From PALSA-350 sp963834445 (GTDB taxonomy: Bacteria > Acidobacteriota > Terriglobia > Terriglobales > Acidobacteriaceae), in contig CAWIBU010000009.1 in NCBI GenBank assembly GCA_963834445.1, forward strand, positions 1,240,001 through 1,304,000: a stretch of DNA of 64,000 nucleotides. The letters are read 5' to 3'. Under the pieces are notes generated by a model that was given only the letters and a program-made list of their open reading frames with translations, searched no databases and was not told the origin of the DNA. Of the stretch, positions 43,828 to 52,907 are shown in pieces (position 1 is the stretch's first letter; the number at the start of each line of letters is the position of its first letter). The translations under genes were made by a program, and so were the position numbers.

Positions 43828-45495
43828 TTAGGTCATGTCTTTGAGCACAGCCATGGCTGCATTTCGGCCGTTCATGGCGATTACGCTGCCGCCGGGGTGG
43901 GTGCAGGCGCCGCAGAGGTAGACGCCGGGCATGGAGGTGCGCGCGGCGAAGCGATGGCTCCACATGTTTTGCGGTAAGCAGTCACCCTGAAAAATGTGGC
44001 CGCCGGTGAGGCCGACTTTCTCTTCAATATCGGGCGGCCCCATCACCTGCGCATCGAGCACCGCACCGGGCAGGTTCGAGCAGAAGCGCCCGATGGAATC
44101 GAACGCCAGTTTGCGCACGCGCGCGCGGTGGTCATCCCAGGTGCCGTTGGCGAAGGTGTGGGGCACGTATTGGGCAAACACGCTCATGGTGTGCTGGCCT
44201 GCGGGCGCCACGCTGGCATCATGCACGCTCTGGAAATAGATCTCGCACCATAAGCGCTCGGGGAGTTCACCCTTAGAGCTGGCAGCGTAGCTGGCCTTCC
44301 ATTCCGCGTGGGTCATGGGTGCATTGATCTGCCCGTAGTGGTGGGGCTGCAGTTGGCCCGGGCGCGCGAGAAAGTCAGGCAACTCGCGCAATAAGACGTT
44401 GAGCTTTACGGTGCAGCCTTCAATCGCGAGATGCTCCGCCTTGGTGCGGAAGTCAGAGCTTGCCGATTTGCCGAGCAGACGGAGGGTGACCACTGGATCG
44501 GCATTTGAAATGACGACGGGCGCGGAGATGCGTTCGCCGCCCTCAAGCACGACGCCTTCGCCGGGCATGATCTCGGCAACCACGACTCCGGCGGCGATGA
44601 CGGCCCCAGCTTCACGCGCCGCGTCGCAGAAGTAGAAGGAGACCATGCCCATTCCGCCCTGCACGTAGCCCCACATACCGGGCAGGCCCCCCAGGCGGCC
44701 GGAGGAATGGTGATAGCGAATGGAGGCGGTGCCGGGATCGAAGGGGCTGGCTTTGGTGCCGATGACACCCTGGCCGAGATAGGCATATTGCAGTCGCTCG
44801 TCGTCTAGATAGTGCTCGACGAATTCTGCCATCGACCAATGGAAGAGCACCTGGCGAGCTTCTTCGTCGCTGCCGAGGCGGGCGTCGAGTTCCTCTTGCG
44901 AGGGCGCGTCGCCGATCCATATGTCGCGATCGCCGGCTGGCCGCAAGGCGTCGCGCAGACGGCGCACGACCGCAGTCATGGCTTTCCAGCCGTTCACATC
45001 GCGCGGTGAGAAGCGGCGAATCTCTGCTTCGCAGGCGTCGTCGTCATCCCACAGTTGCACGCTGGTGCCGTCGAGGAAAGGCACAAAGAGGCCGTTGAGT
45101 GCGGGTGTCCAGTGGAAGCCGCGTTTGGGCAGGTCGAGCTCGTCGACGACCAGCGGATGCAAGAGTCCTGCGAGGTAGGCGCAGGGCGACATCAGCACGC
45201 CGGGGAACGGTTCCTCAATGGTGCAGGCGCCGCCGACGCGTGCCCGGCTTTCGAGTACCAATACGCGCTTGCCGGCGCGCGCCAGGTAGGCGGCGCAGGC
45301 GAGGCCGTTGTGGCCGGCGCCGACGATGATGGCATCCCACGCGCGCGAAGCTAGTTCAGAGAGCGGGGCGGGGAGGCCGATCTCACCTAAGACCGCGGCG
45401 GTGGGTGAAGCGGTGCTGCGTTGGGCCAATGCGTGTTTCCCTTGCTTTGGATTCAAGAACCCGAGAGTGAATGAATTGTAATCGGTGGCGTGCAA
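43828..45495 (-). CDS. FAD-dependent oxidoreductase, phytoene-dehydrogenase/PYROXD2-like
   Basis: This flavoprotein of up to 555 aa has DAIIVGAGHNGLACAAYLARAGKRVLVLE (Rossmann FAD site, residues about 54-82) and RVGGACTIEEPFPG next to it, and near the C-terminus GVYLCGACTHPGGSVIAMNGRNAA, the conserved second FAD motif of the CrtI/PYROXD2 group. No carotenoid genes are nearby, so a carotenoid role is unlikely. Oxidation of an amine or related substrate fits the permease and oxygenase in the same operon. The listed start is a TTG at 45495; TTG 45429 with AAGGGA upstream is an equally good alternative. Confidence 0.8.
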   Translation of the reverse strand: MHATDYNSFTLGFLNPKQGKHALAQRSTASPTAAVLGEIGLPAPLSELASRAWDAIIVGAGHNGLACAAYLARAGKRVLVLESRARVGGACTIEEPFPGVLMSPCAYLAGLLHPLVVDELDLPKRGFHWTPALNGLFVPFLDGTSVQLWDDDDACEAEIRRFSPRDVNGWKAMTAVVRRLRDALRPAGDRDIWIGDAPSQEELDARLGSDEEARQVLFHWSMAEFVEHYLDDERLQYAYLGQGVIGTKASPFDPGTASIRYHHSSGRLGGLPGMWGYVQGGMGMVSFYFCDAAREAGAVIAAGVVVAEIMPGEGVVLEGGERISAPVVISNADPVVTLRLLGKSASSDFRTKAEHLAIEGCTVKLNVLLRELPDFLARPGQLQPHHYGQINAPMTHAEWKASYAASSKGELPERLWCEIYFQSVHDASVAPAGQHTMSVFAQYVPHTFANGTWDDHRARVRKLAFDSIGRFCSNLPGAVLDAQVMGPPDIEEKVGLTGGHIFQGDCLPQNMWSHRFAARTSMPGVYLCGACTHPGGSVIAMNGRNAAMAVLKDMT

Positions 45496-45551
45496 ACTTC
45501 GTCCTGGCCGAGCGAAGCGATTGCGAAGGGTACCCGCTGGTCTGTGGTTAG

Positions 45552-45932
45552 TTACGCTCGCCCGCGCAGCCGATCGAGCGCACGGCGATTGCGCTTCGAA
45601 GGTTTGCCCGCGGTCACCGGTTCAAAGTAAGGCATGGCCTTACGCGCTTCAACCAGCTGCTGGCGGGTGGCACGGCTGGCGTCTGTTTCCCGGTAGAGCG
45701 TTTGCGCGACGGAGGCCGGGCCGCGCACTTCACTCAGCAACAGCACTGCTACCTGAAAATCTCCGCCTTCGTTCTTTACTTGCAACAGGTTGCCTACCCG
45801 CACCGGGCGAGCGCTTTTGGCTGGCTGGCCGTTCGCGGTGATGCGGCCCAGCTCGCAAGCCTTCGCGGCCAAAGCCCGTGTTTTAAAGAACCTTGCGGCC
45901 CAGAGCCACTTGTCCATGCGTACTTCGGTCAT
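45552..45932 (-). CDS. S4-domain RNA-binding protein (Hsp15/HslR-like)
   Basis: This small 126-aa protein has an N-terminal S4 RNA-binding fold (MDKWLWAARFFKTRALAAKACELGRITANGQPAKSARPVRVGN in essence, residues 6-48) and a basic C-terminal tail ending SKRNRRALDRLRGRA. It matches heat-shock protein 15 of E. coli, which binds stalled 50S subunits carrying a nascent chain and helps recycle them. Length and tail are normal for the family. It is divergent from rhaI and next to the amine block but functionally unrelated. Confidence 0.85.
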   Translation of the reverse strand: MTEVRMDKWLWAARFFKTRALAAKACELGRITANGQPAKSARPVRVGNLLQVKNEGGDFQVAVLLLSEVRGPASVAQTLYRETDASRATRQQLVEARKAMPYFEPVTAGKPSKRNRRALDRLRGRA

Positions 45933-45989
45933 AATCCATTGTCGTACATATCTGGTATTCTCCTGGGGTCCGCAAGCAAGGGGTTTGTC

Positions 45990-47183
45990 ATGAATCAGCA
46001 GGAAAAAATCGACCGCATCAGCAAGGCGTTAGATGGTCTGCAGATCGAGATACCGTCGTGGGGCTTTGCCAACACGGGAACTCGGTTTGGCAAGTTTCTG
46101 CAGGCTGGAGCGGCCACCTCGATTGAAGAGAAGTTCGCGGACGCGGCGCAGATCCATCAGCTCACCGGCGTCACCCCGACCATGGGTTTGCACGTCGACT
46201 GGGATCTGCCCGAGGGTGTGGCCAGTGTGCCATTGATTCGGGCACTGGAAAAGAAGTACGGAGTGCGGGCCGGGTCGATCAATCCGAATTTGTTCCAGGC
46301 GCAGGAATACAAGTACGGTTCTATCTGCAACCCGGATGCGGCGATCCGGCAGAAGGCGCTGGCTCACCTGCTGGCTTGTGTTGAGATCGCGCGGCAACTG
46401 GGTGCGCGGGATATCTCTCCGTGGGTTTCGGATGGCTCGAATTACCCGGGGACGCAGAGTATGCGGCAGCGCATTGGCTGGATGGAAGAGATTTTCAGCC
46501 AGGTGCATGCGGCCATGCAGCCCAACCAGCGGCTGCTGATCGAGTACAAACCGTTTGAGCCTGCTTTCTACCACACCGATATTGCGGACTGGGGTATGGC
46601 GCTGGAACTGGCGCGGCTGGCGGGTCCGCAGGCAAAGGTGTTGGTCGATACCGGGCATCACTACCAGGCGCAGAATATTGAGCAGATTGTCGCGTGGTTA
46701 TTGCATCTGGAGATGCTGGGCGGTTTTCATTTCAATGACCGCAGGTATGCGGATGACGATTTGACTCTGGGGTCGATCGATCCTTACCAGGTCTTCCGTA
46801 TTTTTCATGAGATTTTGAGTTATGGGGCAGAGCCGGGGAATCAAAGCCAGATCGCATTCATGATCGATCAAAGCCATAATTTGAAGGGCAAGGTTGAGGC
46901 GATGGTGCAGACGATTGGCATGGCCGAGGAGCTGTATGCCAAGGCTGCGCTGGTCGATCTGGAGCGGCTGGCGACGTTGCAAAAGCAATGCAAGCTGGTG
47001 GAGGCGGAGGAGCTGTTTCGGGCTGCGTTCTGGGAAGATGTGCGGCCGCTGGTGCGCGCGTGGCGTAGTGGGAAGGGCTTGCCCGCGGACCCGCTGCTGG
47101 CGCTGACTGAGAGCGGCTATGTGGACCGCATCTGTAGAGAGCGCGGTGCGAAGAACGCGAGCATCTCGACTACTTACGCGTGA
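45990..47183 (+). CDS. rhaI: L-rhamnose isomerase (RhaI type)
   Basis: The enzyme converts L-rhamnose to L-rhamnulose using Mn2+ or Co2+. The 397-aa TIM-barrel protein resembles the Pseudomonas/actinobacterial RhaI form rather than E. coli RhaA. Metal-site strands are visible: LLIEYKPFEPAFYHTDIADW, KVLVDTGHHYQAQNIEQI and GGFHFNDRRYADDDLTLGSIDP. The frame is open to 45702, but ATG 45990 follows AAGGGG by 6 bases and is the family start; upstream sequence belongs to the opposite-strand S4 gene. It is followed by a large inverted repeat and then rhaD and rhaB, the remaining pathway enzymes. Confidence 0.9.
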   Translation: MNQQEKIDRISKALDGLQIEIPSWGFANTGTRFGKFLQAGAATSIEEKFADAAQIHQLTGVTPTMGLHVDWDLPEGVASVPLIRALEKKYGVRAGSINPNLFQAQEYKYGSICNPDAAIRQKALAHLLACVEIARQLGARDISPWVSDGSNYPGTQSMRQRIGWMEEIFSQVHAAMQPNQRLLIEYKPFEPAFYHTDIADWGMALELARLAGPQAKVLVDTGHHYQAQNIEQIVAWLLHLEMLGGFHFNDRRYADDDLTLGSIDPYQVFRIFHEILSYGAEPGNQSQIAFMIDQSHNLKGKVEAMVQTIGMAEELYAKAALVDLERLATLQKQCKLVEAEELFRAAFWEDVRPLVRAWRSGKGLPADPLLALTESGYVDRICRERGAKNASISTTYA

Positions 47184-47216
47184 GGGTGTCGTAACCACGG
47201 GTGCAGTTTCGAACTC

Positions 47217-47524
47217 TGTCTTGACCGGCTCTTCCCTGACCAAAAACCTCCGGGTGCCCCATACCCCCGAATCCCGCTGGAGAACGGGAAGAGCAGACCG
47301 CAGATCTCTCCGCTCCGCTGCGCTCCGGTAGAGATGACAAGGTTGCGGCGGTATTAGATCTGATTTTCCATGGAAAAGGCCCCGATACATAACCACAACT
47401 TTGTCATCTCGACCGGAGCGCAGCGGAGCGGAGAGATCTGCGGTCTGCTCTTCCCGTTTTCCAGCGGGATTTCGGGGGTACGGGGCACCCGGAGGTTTTG
47501 GTCAGGGCAGAGTTGGTCAAGACA
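47217..47524. repeat. Large imperfect inverted repeat between rhaI and rhaD
   Basis: Two arms of about 125 bases, 47217-47341 and 47401-47524, are reverse complements with only scattered mismatches. A 59-base spacer separates them. Each arm carries the core ACCGGAGCGCAGCGGAGCGG and an inner hairpin around GAACGGGAAGAGCAG/CCCGCTGGAG. The pair fills the 392-base gap between rhaI and rhaD and would form a very long RNA hairpin. The core also occurs, diverged, at 25892-25933, so this is a dispersed repeat. No open frame of significance is inside it. Confidence 0.8.
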
Positions 47525-47575
47525 GAGGTTTGGTGTTGGGCTTGCCTATAAAATTGTTTGATAACGAGGGCCAGG

Positions 47576-49789
47576 ATGAGTTCGAGTACAGTCAGCGCAT
47601 TGCAGTATCTTGAGGATCGGTGGGACGAGAAGGTTGCCGGCAGTCTCGATGAGCAGGAGTTGTTGCGTTACCGGTCTAACCTGCTCGGATCCGATTTGCG
47701 GATCACGAATTTTGGCGGCGGCAACACCAGCTCCAAGATCGTGGAAAAGGATCCGCTGGATGGCAGCGAGCAAACGGTCCTGTGGGTGAAAGGCAGCGGC
47801 GGCGACCTGGGCAGCATCAAGCGCAGCGGCTTCGCTACCCTGTACCTCAACAAGCTGCTGGCGATGATCGCCGGCTATCGTGGGGTCGCGCACGAAGATG
47901 AAATGGTGGAGCTGTATCCGCTCTGCACCTTCGGCAAGAACAACGTCGCCGCCTCGATCGATACGCCACTGCATGGCTTTTTGCCATTCGCGCACGTCGA
48001 CCACCTGCATCCCGATTGGGCCATTGCGCTGGCAGCAGCCGCCAATGGCCATGAAAAGCTGGCTGAGTTTAATGCACGGTTTGGACGCAAGCTGGTCTGG
48101 CTGCCCTGGCAGCGCCCCGGTTTCGAATTGGGGCTGATGCTGCGCAACGCGGTGAAAGACGATCCGCTTTGCGATGGGGTCATCCTGGGCGGCCATGGTT
48201 TGTTTACCTGGGGCGCCACGCAGCGTGCATGCTATCTCAACACCATCACCATCATCGATCAGTTAGGTCAGTTCGTTCAGGAGCACGTGAGCAAAAAAGG
48301 AAAGCTGATCTTTGCCGGCGCTCGCTTCCAGCCGCGTAAGGATCACCGCGAGCTGGCCCTCGACATCATGCCCTATGTGCGCGGCCGGGTCTCGGTGAAC
48401 AAGCGCATGATCGGCACCTTCACCGATCTGCCCGAAGTGCTCACATTTATCAATTCAAACGACGCGCAGAGATTTGCCTTCCTGGGAACGAGTTGTCCCG
48501 ATCATTTTGTGCGCACCAAGATTCGGCCGATGTACGTGCACTGGAATCCGGAAGACGATCTGACGCGGTTGCGTAAAGCGATAGACGTTGCGCTGGCCCA
48601 GTATCGCAAAGACTACGCCGACTACTACACCCATCACGCGCAGCCAGAAGATCCGGCCATGCGCGATGCCAGTCCGACGGTGGTGCTGATCCCCGGCATC
48701 GGGATGTTCAGCTTCGGCAAGAACAAGACCGAGTCACGCATTACCGGCGAATTTTATGTGAACGCCATCCATGTGATGGAAGGCGCGTCGGCCATGGAGT
48801 CCGGTGCGCAGCCTGGGACTCTTCCGCAAGCCGGGCCGGCTGCTGCGAGCGCGCTGTTCCAGGTGCATTGCAACTACGTTGCGTTGCCGCCTTCAGAGGC
48901 GTTTCGGATCGAATACTGGGCGCTCGAAGAGGCCAAGATTCGGCGCCAACCGGCGGAGAAGGAACTGAGCCGCCACATTGTGTTGGTGGTGGGTGGGGGC
49001 AGCGGCATCGGCCGCGAAGTGGTGCGGCTGGCTGCCGAGCGCGGAGCTCATGTGGTGGTCGCCGACCGCGATTTCGAAGGCGCCTCCGCGGTGGCGCAAC
49101 AGGTGGCTGCCGTTGCCGGCAAGGAATATCAGTTGGCGGCGGCCGTGGACATTCGCGACCGCGCCGCGATTCGCGCCTTACTGCGCAAGGTAGTGGCGGC
49201 TTTTGGCGGCCTTGACATCGTGGTCAACACCGCGGCCATTTTTCCTTCTTCTGCTGACGGCCATGTTACCGATGAGCAATGGGCTTCGACACTACAGTTG
49301 AATGTGACCGCGAACCATCTGCTGGTAGACGAGGCGGCGAAAATTCTGGCTGAGCAGTCGCTGGATGCCTCGGTGGTGCTGACCAGTTCTGCCAACGCGG
49401 TGGTGGCGAAGCGGGGCAGTGAAGTGTATGACATCAGCAAGGCCGCGGTCAGCCACCTGGTGCGCGAGATGGCGGTCGCGCTCGCGCCGCGCGTGCGGGT
49501 CAACGGCATTAGCCCGGCGACGGTCGTCAAAGGTTCTACTATGTTTCCCCGCGACCGGGTAATGGCTTCGCTGACCAAATATAATCTGCCCTTCGAGCGC
49601 ACCATGACGGATGATGAGCTGCGCACACTGCTGGCGAACTTCTATGCCCAGCGCACGCTTACCCACCAGCCGATCGATCCGGTCGATTGCGCGAACGCAA
49701 TTTTGTTTTTAGCCGGTCCTCAGGCGCGCTGCACTTCAGGCCATTTGATTCCCGTAGACGGTGGCCTGCCCGAAGCTTTTTTGCGATGA
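47576..49789 (+). CDS. rhaD: Bifunctional rhamnulose-1-phosphate aldolase / lactaldehyde (alcohol) dehydrogenase
   Basis: This is a 737-aa two-domain enzyme. The N-terminal class II aldolase-like part (about 1-430) cleaves L-rhamnulose 1-phosphate to dihydroxyacetone phosphate and L-lactaldehyde. It shows NFGGGNTSSK, the His-rich FAHVDHLHPD, and GGHGLFTWG near 205 where zinc ligands lie. The C-terminal short-chain dehydrogenase (about 465-737) has the nucleotide motif GGGSGIGREV near 472 and the catalytic YDISK near 617; it would process lactaldehyde. Fused RhaD-ADH (YuxG-like) proteins are known from bacilli and other groups. ATG 47576 follows GAGGG by 5 bases. Its stop overlaps the rhaB start (ATGA). 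Confidence 0.9.
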   Translation: MSSSTVSALQYLEDRWDEKVAGSLDEQELLRYRSNLLGSDLRITNFGGGNTSSKIVEKDPLDGSEQTVLWVKGSGGDLGSIKRSGFATLYLNKLLAMIAGYRGVAHEDEMVELYPLCTFGKNNVAASIDTPLHGFLPFAHVDHLHPDWAIALAAAANGHEKLAEFNARFGRKLVWLPWQRPGFELGLMLRNAVKDDPLCDGVILGGHGLFTWGATQRACYLNTITIIDQLGQFVQEHVSKKGKLIFAGARFQPRKDHRELALDIMPYVRGRVSVNKRMIGTFTDLPEVLTFINSNDAQRFAFLGTSCPDHFVRTKIRPMYVHWNPEDDLTRLRKAIDVALAQYRKDYADYYTHHAQPEDPAMRDASPTVVLIPGIGMFSFGKNKTESRITGEFYVNAIHVMEGASAMESGAQPGTLPQAGPAAASALFQVHCNYVALPPSEAFRIEYWALEEAKIRRQPAEKELSRHIVLVVGGGSGIGREVVRLAAERGAHVVVADRDFEGASAVAQQVAAVAGKEYQLAAAVDIRDRAAIRALLRKVVAAFGGLDIVVNTAAIFPSSADGHVTDEQWASTLQLNVTANHLLVDEAAKILAEQSLDASVVLTSSANAVVAKRGSEVYDISKAAVSHLVREMAVALAPRVRVNGISPATVVKGSTMFPRDRVMASLTKYNLPFERTMTDDELRTLLANFYAQRTLTHQPIDPVDCANAILFLAGPQARCTSGHLIPVDGGLPEAFLR

Positions 49790-51186
49790 CGCCGGCGAGG
49801 GTGGCCGTCGATCTGGGCGCAGAGAGCTGCCGCGTCTCGTTGCTGCGTTGGCACGAGGGGCGACCGCGCATCACGCTGGTGCATCGTGTTCCCAATGGCC
49901 CAATCGCGCGGGGCGAGCAATTGCGCTGGGATCTGCAGGCTATCTGGGCGGGGGTCGAAGAAGGCCTGCGTCGCTGCGCCGGGTTGGCCACCGAAGGCAT
50001 TGCGTCGATTGCCGTGGATGGTTGGGCCACGGATTACGTCCGGCTGGATCAAGATGGCCTCGCCATCGGCGATCCGTTTTGTTATCGCGACCCGCGGAAT
50101 ATTGCCGCGGAACGGGCGGTGCATGAGCGCATCGATGTTCGCCAGCTTTATGCGTTGACCGGACTGCAACGGTTACGTTTCAATACGATCTACCAACTGT
50201 ATGCCGATCAGATGGCTGGTATTCCTGCGGATGTTCCCTGGATCAACCTGCCTGAATATATGCTGTACCGGTTGGGCGGTCGGCGTGTGGCGGAGTACAC
50301 CAACGCGACTCACACCGGGCTGGTGAGTGTGGCGACCCGGGAGTGGTGTGCCGAGGTATTTGCTGCGGCAGGGCTCGATCTTGCGGCTGCGCCGGAACTG
50401 GTTGCGCCGGGAACAGACGTTGGCGTGCTGCGAGGAACCTTGGCAGACCTGCCGGCATTGCAGCAGACGCGCCTGATTGCCCCGGCATGCCACGATACCG
50501 CGTCGGCGGTCGCTGGTATTCCTGAAGCAACAGATGACTCTGCATATATCAGCTCTGGCACCTGGTCGCTGGTGGGGGCAATGCTTGATCGGCCATGTAC
50601 GACAGAGGCGGCGTTCACTAAGGACTTTACCAATCAGGGCGGGGTTGCGGGTCAAACCTGTTTCCACAAGAACGTGAATGGCATGTGGTTGCTGCGCCAG
50701 TGTATCGAGCACTGGAACCATTCCTGGAGCGTGCCGGATCTGATTGCTCGCGCGGAGGGGCTCCCCGCGCCGGATCATGTTTTTAATGTGGATCAGGACG
50801 AGTTGATGTTGCCGGGGAATGTACCGGCGCGAATCAATGAACAGCGACGCGCGGCCGGGTTTGTTGCCGTGGAGGAAGGGGCCGGGAATGCACCGATGAT
50901 TACGAATCTTATCCTGCATAGCCTGGCGGCAAGGTATGCGGCGGTATTTCATGACCTGGCTGAGGTTACCGGGAAGAAGCTGCAGCGGGTTTACATTGTG
51001 GGCGGCGGGAGTCGCAATGGTTTGCTGAACCGGCTTACCCAGGAGGCCACTGGGCTCGAGGTCCATTGCGGGTATGTCGAGAGCGCTACGATTGGAAATT
51101 TTGCTTTGCAGTTAGCGCAGGGCAATTCCAGCAAGGCTGAGATTGCGAAGTGGGCTCGTACTCTGGGCGCTGCGGTTGAAGCGTAG
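49786..51186 (+). CDS. rhaB: Rhamnulokinase
   Basis: The FGGY-family kinase phosphorylates L-rhamnulose at O1. The 466-aa protein has the N-terminal phosphate-binding VAVDLGAESCRVSL, the conserved Asp of DGWATDYVRLD, and in the second half ACHDTASAVAGIP, YISSGTWSLVG and VYIVGGGSRNGLLNRLTQEATG, the adenosine-binding part. These agree with RhaB. ATG 49786 overlaps the rhaD stop by 4 bases; the frame to 49687 is shadow. With rhaI and rhaD it completes the operon. No rhamnose transporter or regulator is encoded here. Confidence 0.93.
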   Translation: MTPARVAVDLGAESCRVSLLRWHEGRPRITLVHRVPNGPIARGEQLRWDLQAIWAGVEEGLRRCAGLATEGIASIAVDGWATDYVRLDQDGLAIGDPFCYRDPRNIAAERAVHERIDVRQLYALTGLQRLRFNTIYQLYADQMAGIPADVPWINLPEYMLYRLGGRRVAEYTNATHTGLVSVATREWCAEVFAAAGLDLAAAPELVAPGTDVGVLRGTLADLPALQQTRLIAPACHDTASAVAGIPEATDDSAYISSGTWSLVGAMLDRPCTTEAAFTKDFTNQGGVAGQTCFHKNVNGMWLLRQCIEHWNHSWSVPDLIARAEGLPAPDHVFNVDQDELMLPGNVPARINEQRRAAGFVAVEEGAGNAPMITNLILHSLAARYAAVFHDLAEVTGKKLQRVYIVGGGSRNGLLNRLTQEATGLEVHCGYVESATIGNFALQLAQGNSSKAEIAKWARTLGAAVEA

Positions 51187-51248
51187 CCAGACTCCCGTAG
51201 CCGAGTCCGCGGATAGTGACTGGTTTTTCAATTGCGATTAGGTCGGAA

Positions 51249-52817
51249 TTATTCGGCGACAACTTCGTAGGGGCGCATCATTTCATTGTCTTCGTGCTCC
51301 AGGATGTGGCAATGCCAAACGTAGCGGCCGGCAAAACCTTCGAAAGGGATGATGATGCGGGTGATTAGCCCCGGGTCGGCGCGGACGGTGTCTTTCCAGC
51401 CATCTTCGCTGGCTGCGGGTGGCAGCGCGGGTCCGGTGAAGCGCACCGTTCCCTTATCCTGAAATTCAAAGGTGTCGAAGGGCCGCCGATCGAGTATCTG
51501 GAACCGTACCAGATGCAAATGGATCGGATGCGCATCTTGTGTCAGATTCACCAGCTCCCAAATCTCCGTCGTGTTGAGCACCGGCTTCTCGGTGATCGGC
51601 ATGTGCCAGGGAGCTTTGTTCAGCAGCATGCCCTTCGACTGCTGTACCAGATCCATGCGCTCATCCAGCGTGAGGCGGCGGGTTCTCACAGCCTGGTTCT
51701 CTGGTATCTTCGCGTAGGAGCGAAGCACCGGGGGTAGAGAGGACGCGTCAGGCGCTGCCGTGGCAGCGACCTTGAACTGCATGATGTCAAAGGTATCGCT
51801 GCGCAGCAGGATGGATTCGCCCGCATGGGCACTGAAATCAACGATAAGATCGATGCGCTCCGCAGGAGCCGTCAGCACGCGCTGGGCCGTGACTGGCGCG
51901 GGCAAGAAGCCTTGTTCTGTGCCGATTAAATGAAACGTAAGTAGCTCGCCGAGAGAAAACCGGTAGAACCTGCCATTCGAGCCGTTCATCAAACGAAAGC
52001 GATACTTGCGCGGTTCCACTGCAAGGTAAGGGAACAGCTTGCCGTTGACCAGGATCGCATTCCCAAAAACCTCGGGAACCCATGGGGACTTCGGATGGGG
52101 CGAGACCGGATACTGCAGCTGACCGTTGGGCAAAAGAAAGCGATCGTAGATCAACAGTGGGATCTCGTATTTTCCTTGCGGCAGGTTCATCGCGTCTTCC
52201 ATTTCATCGCGGATGAAATACATACCCTGCAGACCGGCATACGTGTTCAGCCGATTAATTCCCATGGTGTGGTCGTGATAGAAGAGCGTCGCTGCGTCTT
52301 GCCGGTTGGGATAATGGAAGAGCGCGGACTTGCCGGGAACGGACCACTGCTCAGGATAGCCATCGCTTTCAGGAGGGGTTTTGCCGCCATGGAGATGAAT
52401 CACACAACGCACCTCCGGCAGGTCCGTTTGGGCGCCGTGCAAGGTGTGGTCGATGGGCAGAAAGTGTTGTTGGGGTAGTTCGTTCACCCATTCCACCAGC
52501 AAGCCATGGTTGCTGCGGGTTTCAAACGTGGGACCGGGAGAAGACGATCCGAAGCCCCACATGCGCGTTGCGGGCAAATCGCGATGGACTTTGCAGGCGA
52601 CGGCCCGCATGGCCATGCGGTAGTAGGGGAGCTGTATCGCCGCATCGTAAGGACTTGGGCGCATACCGCTGGCCTGCGCGATCTGCGGGATAGGCAGCGG
52701 ATCGACGTAGGGAGTGACTGTTTCAAGTCTCGCGAGTGGCGGAGCCGGTAGTTTGCCGGTGGATAATCCGGCAGCCAGGATGCCGGTTCCGCCGAGGAAC
52801 CTGCGGCGCGTAATCAA
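51249..52817 (-). CDS. Tat-exported multicopper oxidase (CotA/bilirubin-oxidase-like)
   Basis: The 522-aa periplasmic oxidase oxidises phenolics or metal ions with four copper atoms. It starts with a Tat signal (TRRRFLGGTGILAAG). All four copper motifs are seen: HLHGG (141-145), FYHDHTMG (179-186), HPIHLHLVRF and, near the C-terminus, WHCHILEHEDNEMM with the T1 Cys-His and the axial Met. The motif style and length match the CotA/bilirubin oxidase group rather than CueO. It converges on rhaB. Context gives no substrate hint. Confidence 0.88.
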   Translation of the reverse strand: MITRRRFLGGTGILAAGLSTGKLPAPPLARLETVTPYVDPLPIPQIAQASGMRPSPYDAAIQLPYYRMAMRAVACKVHRDLPATRMWGFGSSSPGPTFETRSNHGLLVEWVNELPQQHFLPIDHTLHGAQTDLPEVRCVIHLHGGKTPPESDGYPEQWSVPGKSALFHYPNRQDAATLFYHDHTMGINRLNTYAGLQGMYFIRDEMEDAMNLPQGKYEIPLLIYDRFLLPNGQLQYPVSPHPKSPWVPEVFGNAILVNGKLFPYLAVEPRKYRFRLMNGSNGRFYRFSLGELLTFHLIGTEQGFLPAPVTAQRVLTAPAERIDLIVDFSAHAGESILLRSDTFDIMQFKVAATAAPDASSLPPVLRSYAKIPENQAVRTRRLTLDERMDLVQQSKGMLLNKAPWHMPITEKPVLNTTEIWELVNLTQDAHPIHLHLVRFQILDRRPFDTFEFQDKGTVRFTGPALPPAASEDGWKDTVRADPGLITRIIIPFEGFAGRYVWHCHILEHEDNEMMRPYEVVAE

Positions 52818-52907
52818 ATCAAAGCCTCACCGAGCCAACATAAACGAAGCCGTTGTATCAGCCCAGGACCGGGCAGCGTTCAACGGGTTTGGATTGCTGT
52901 CCGGCAG

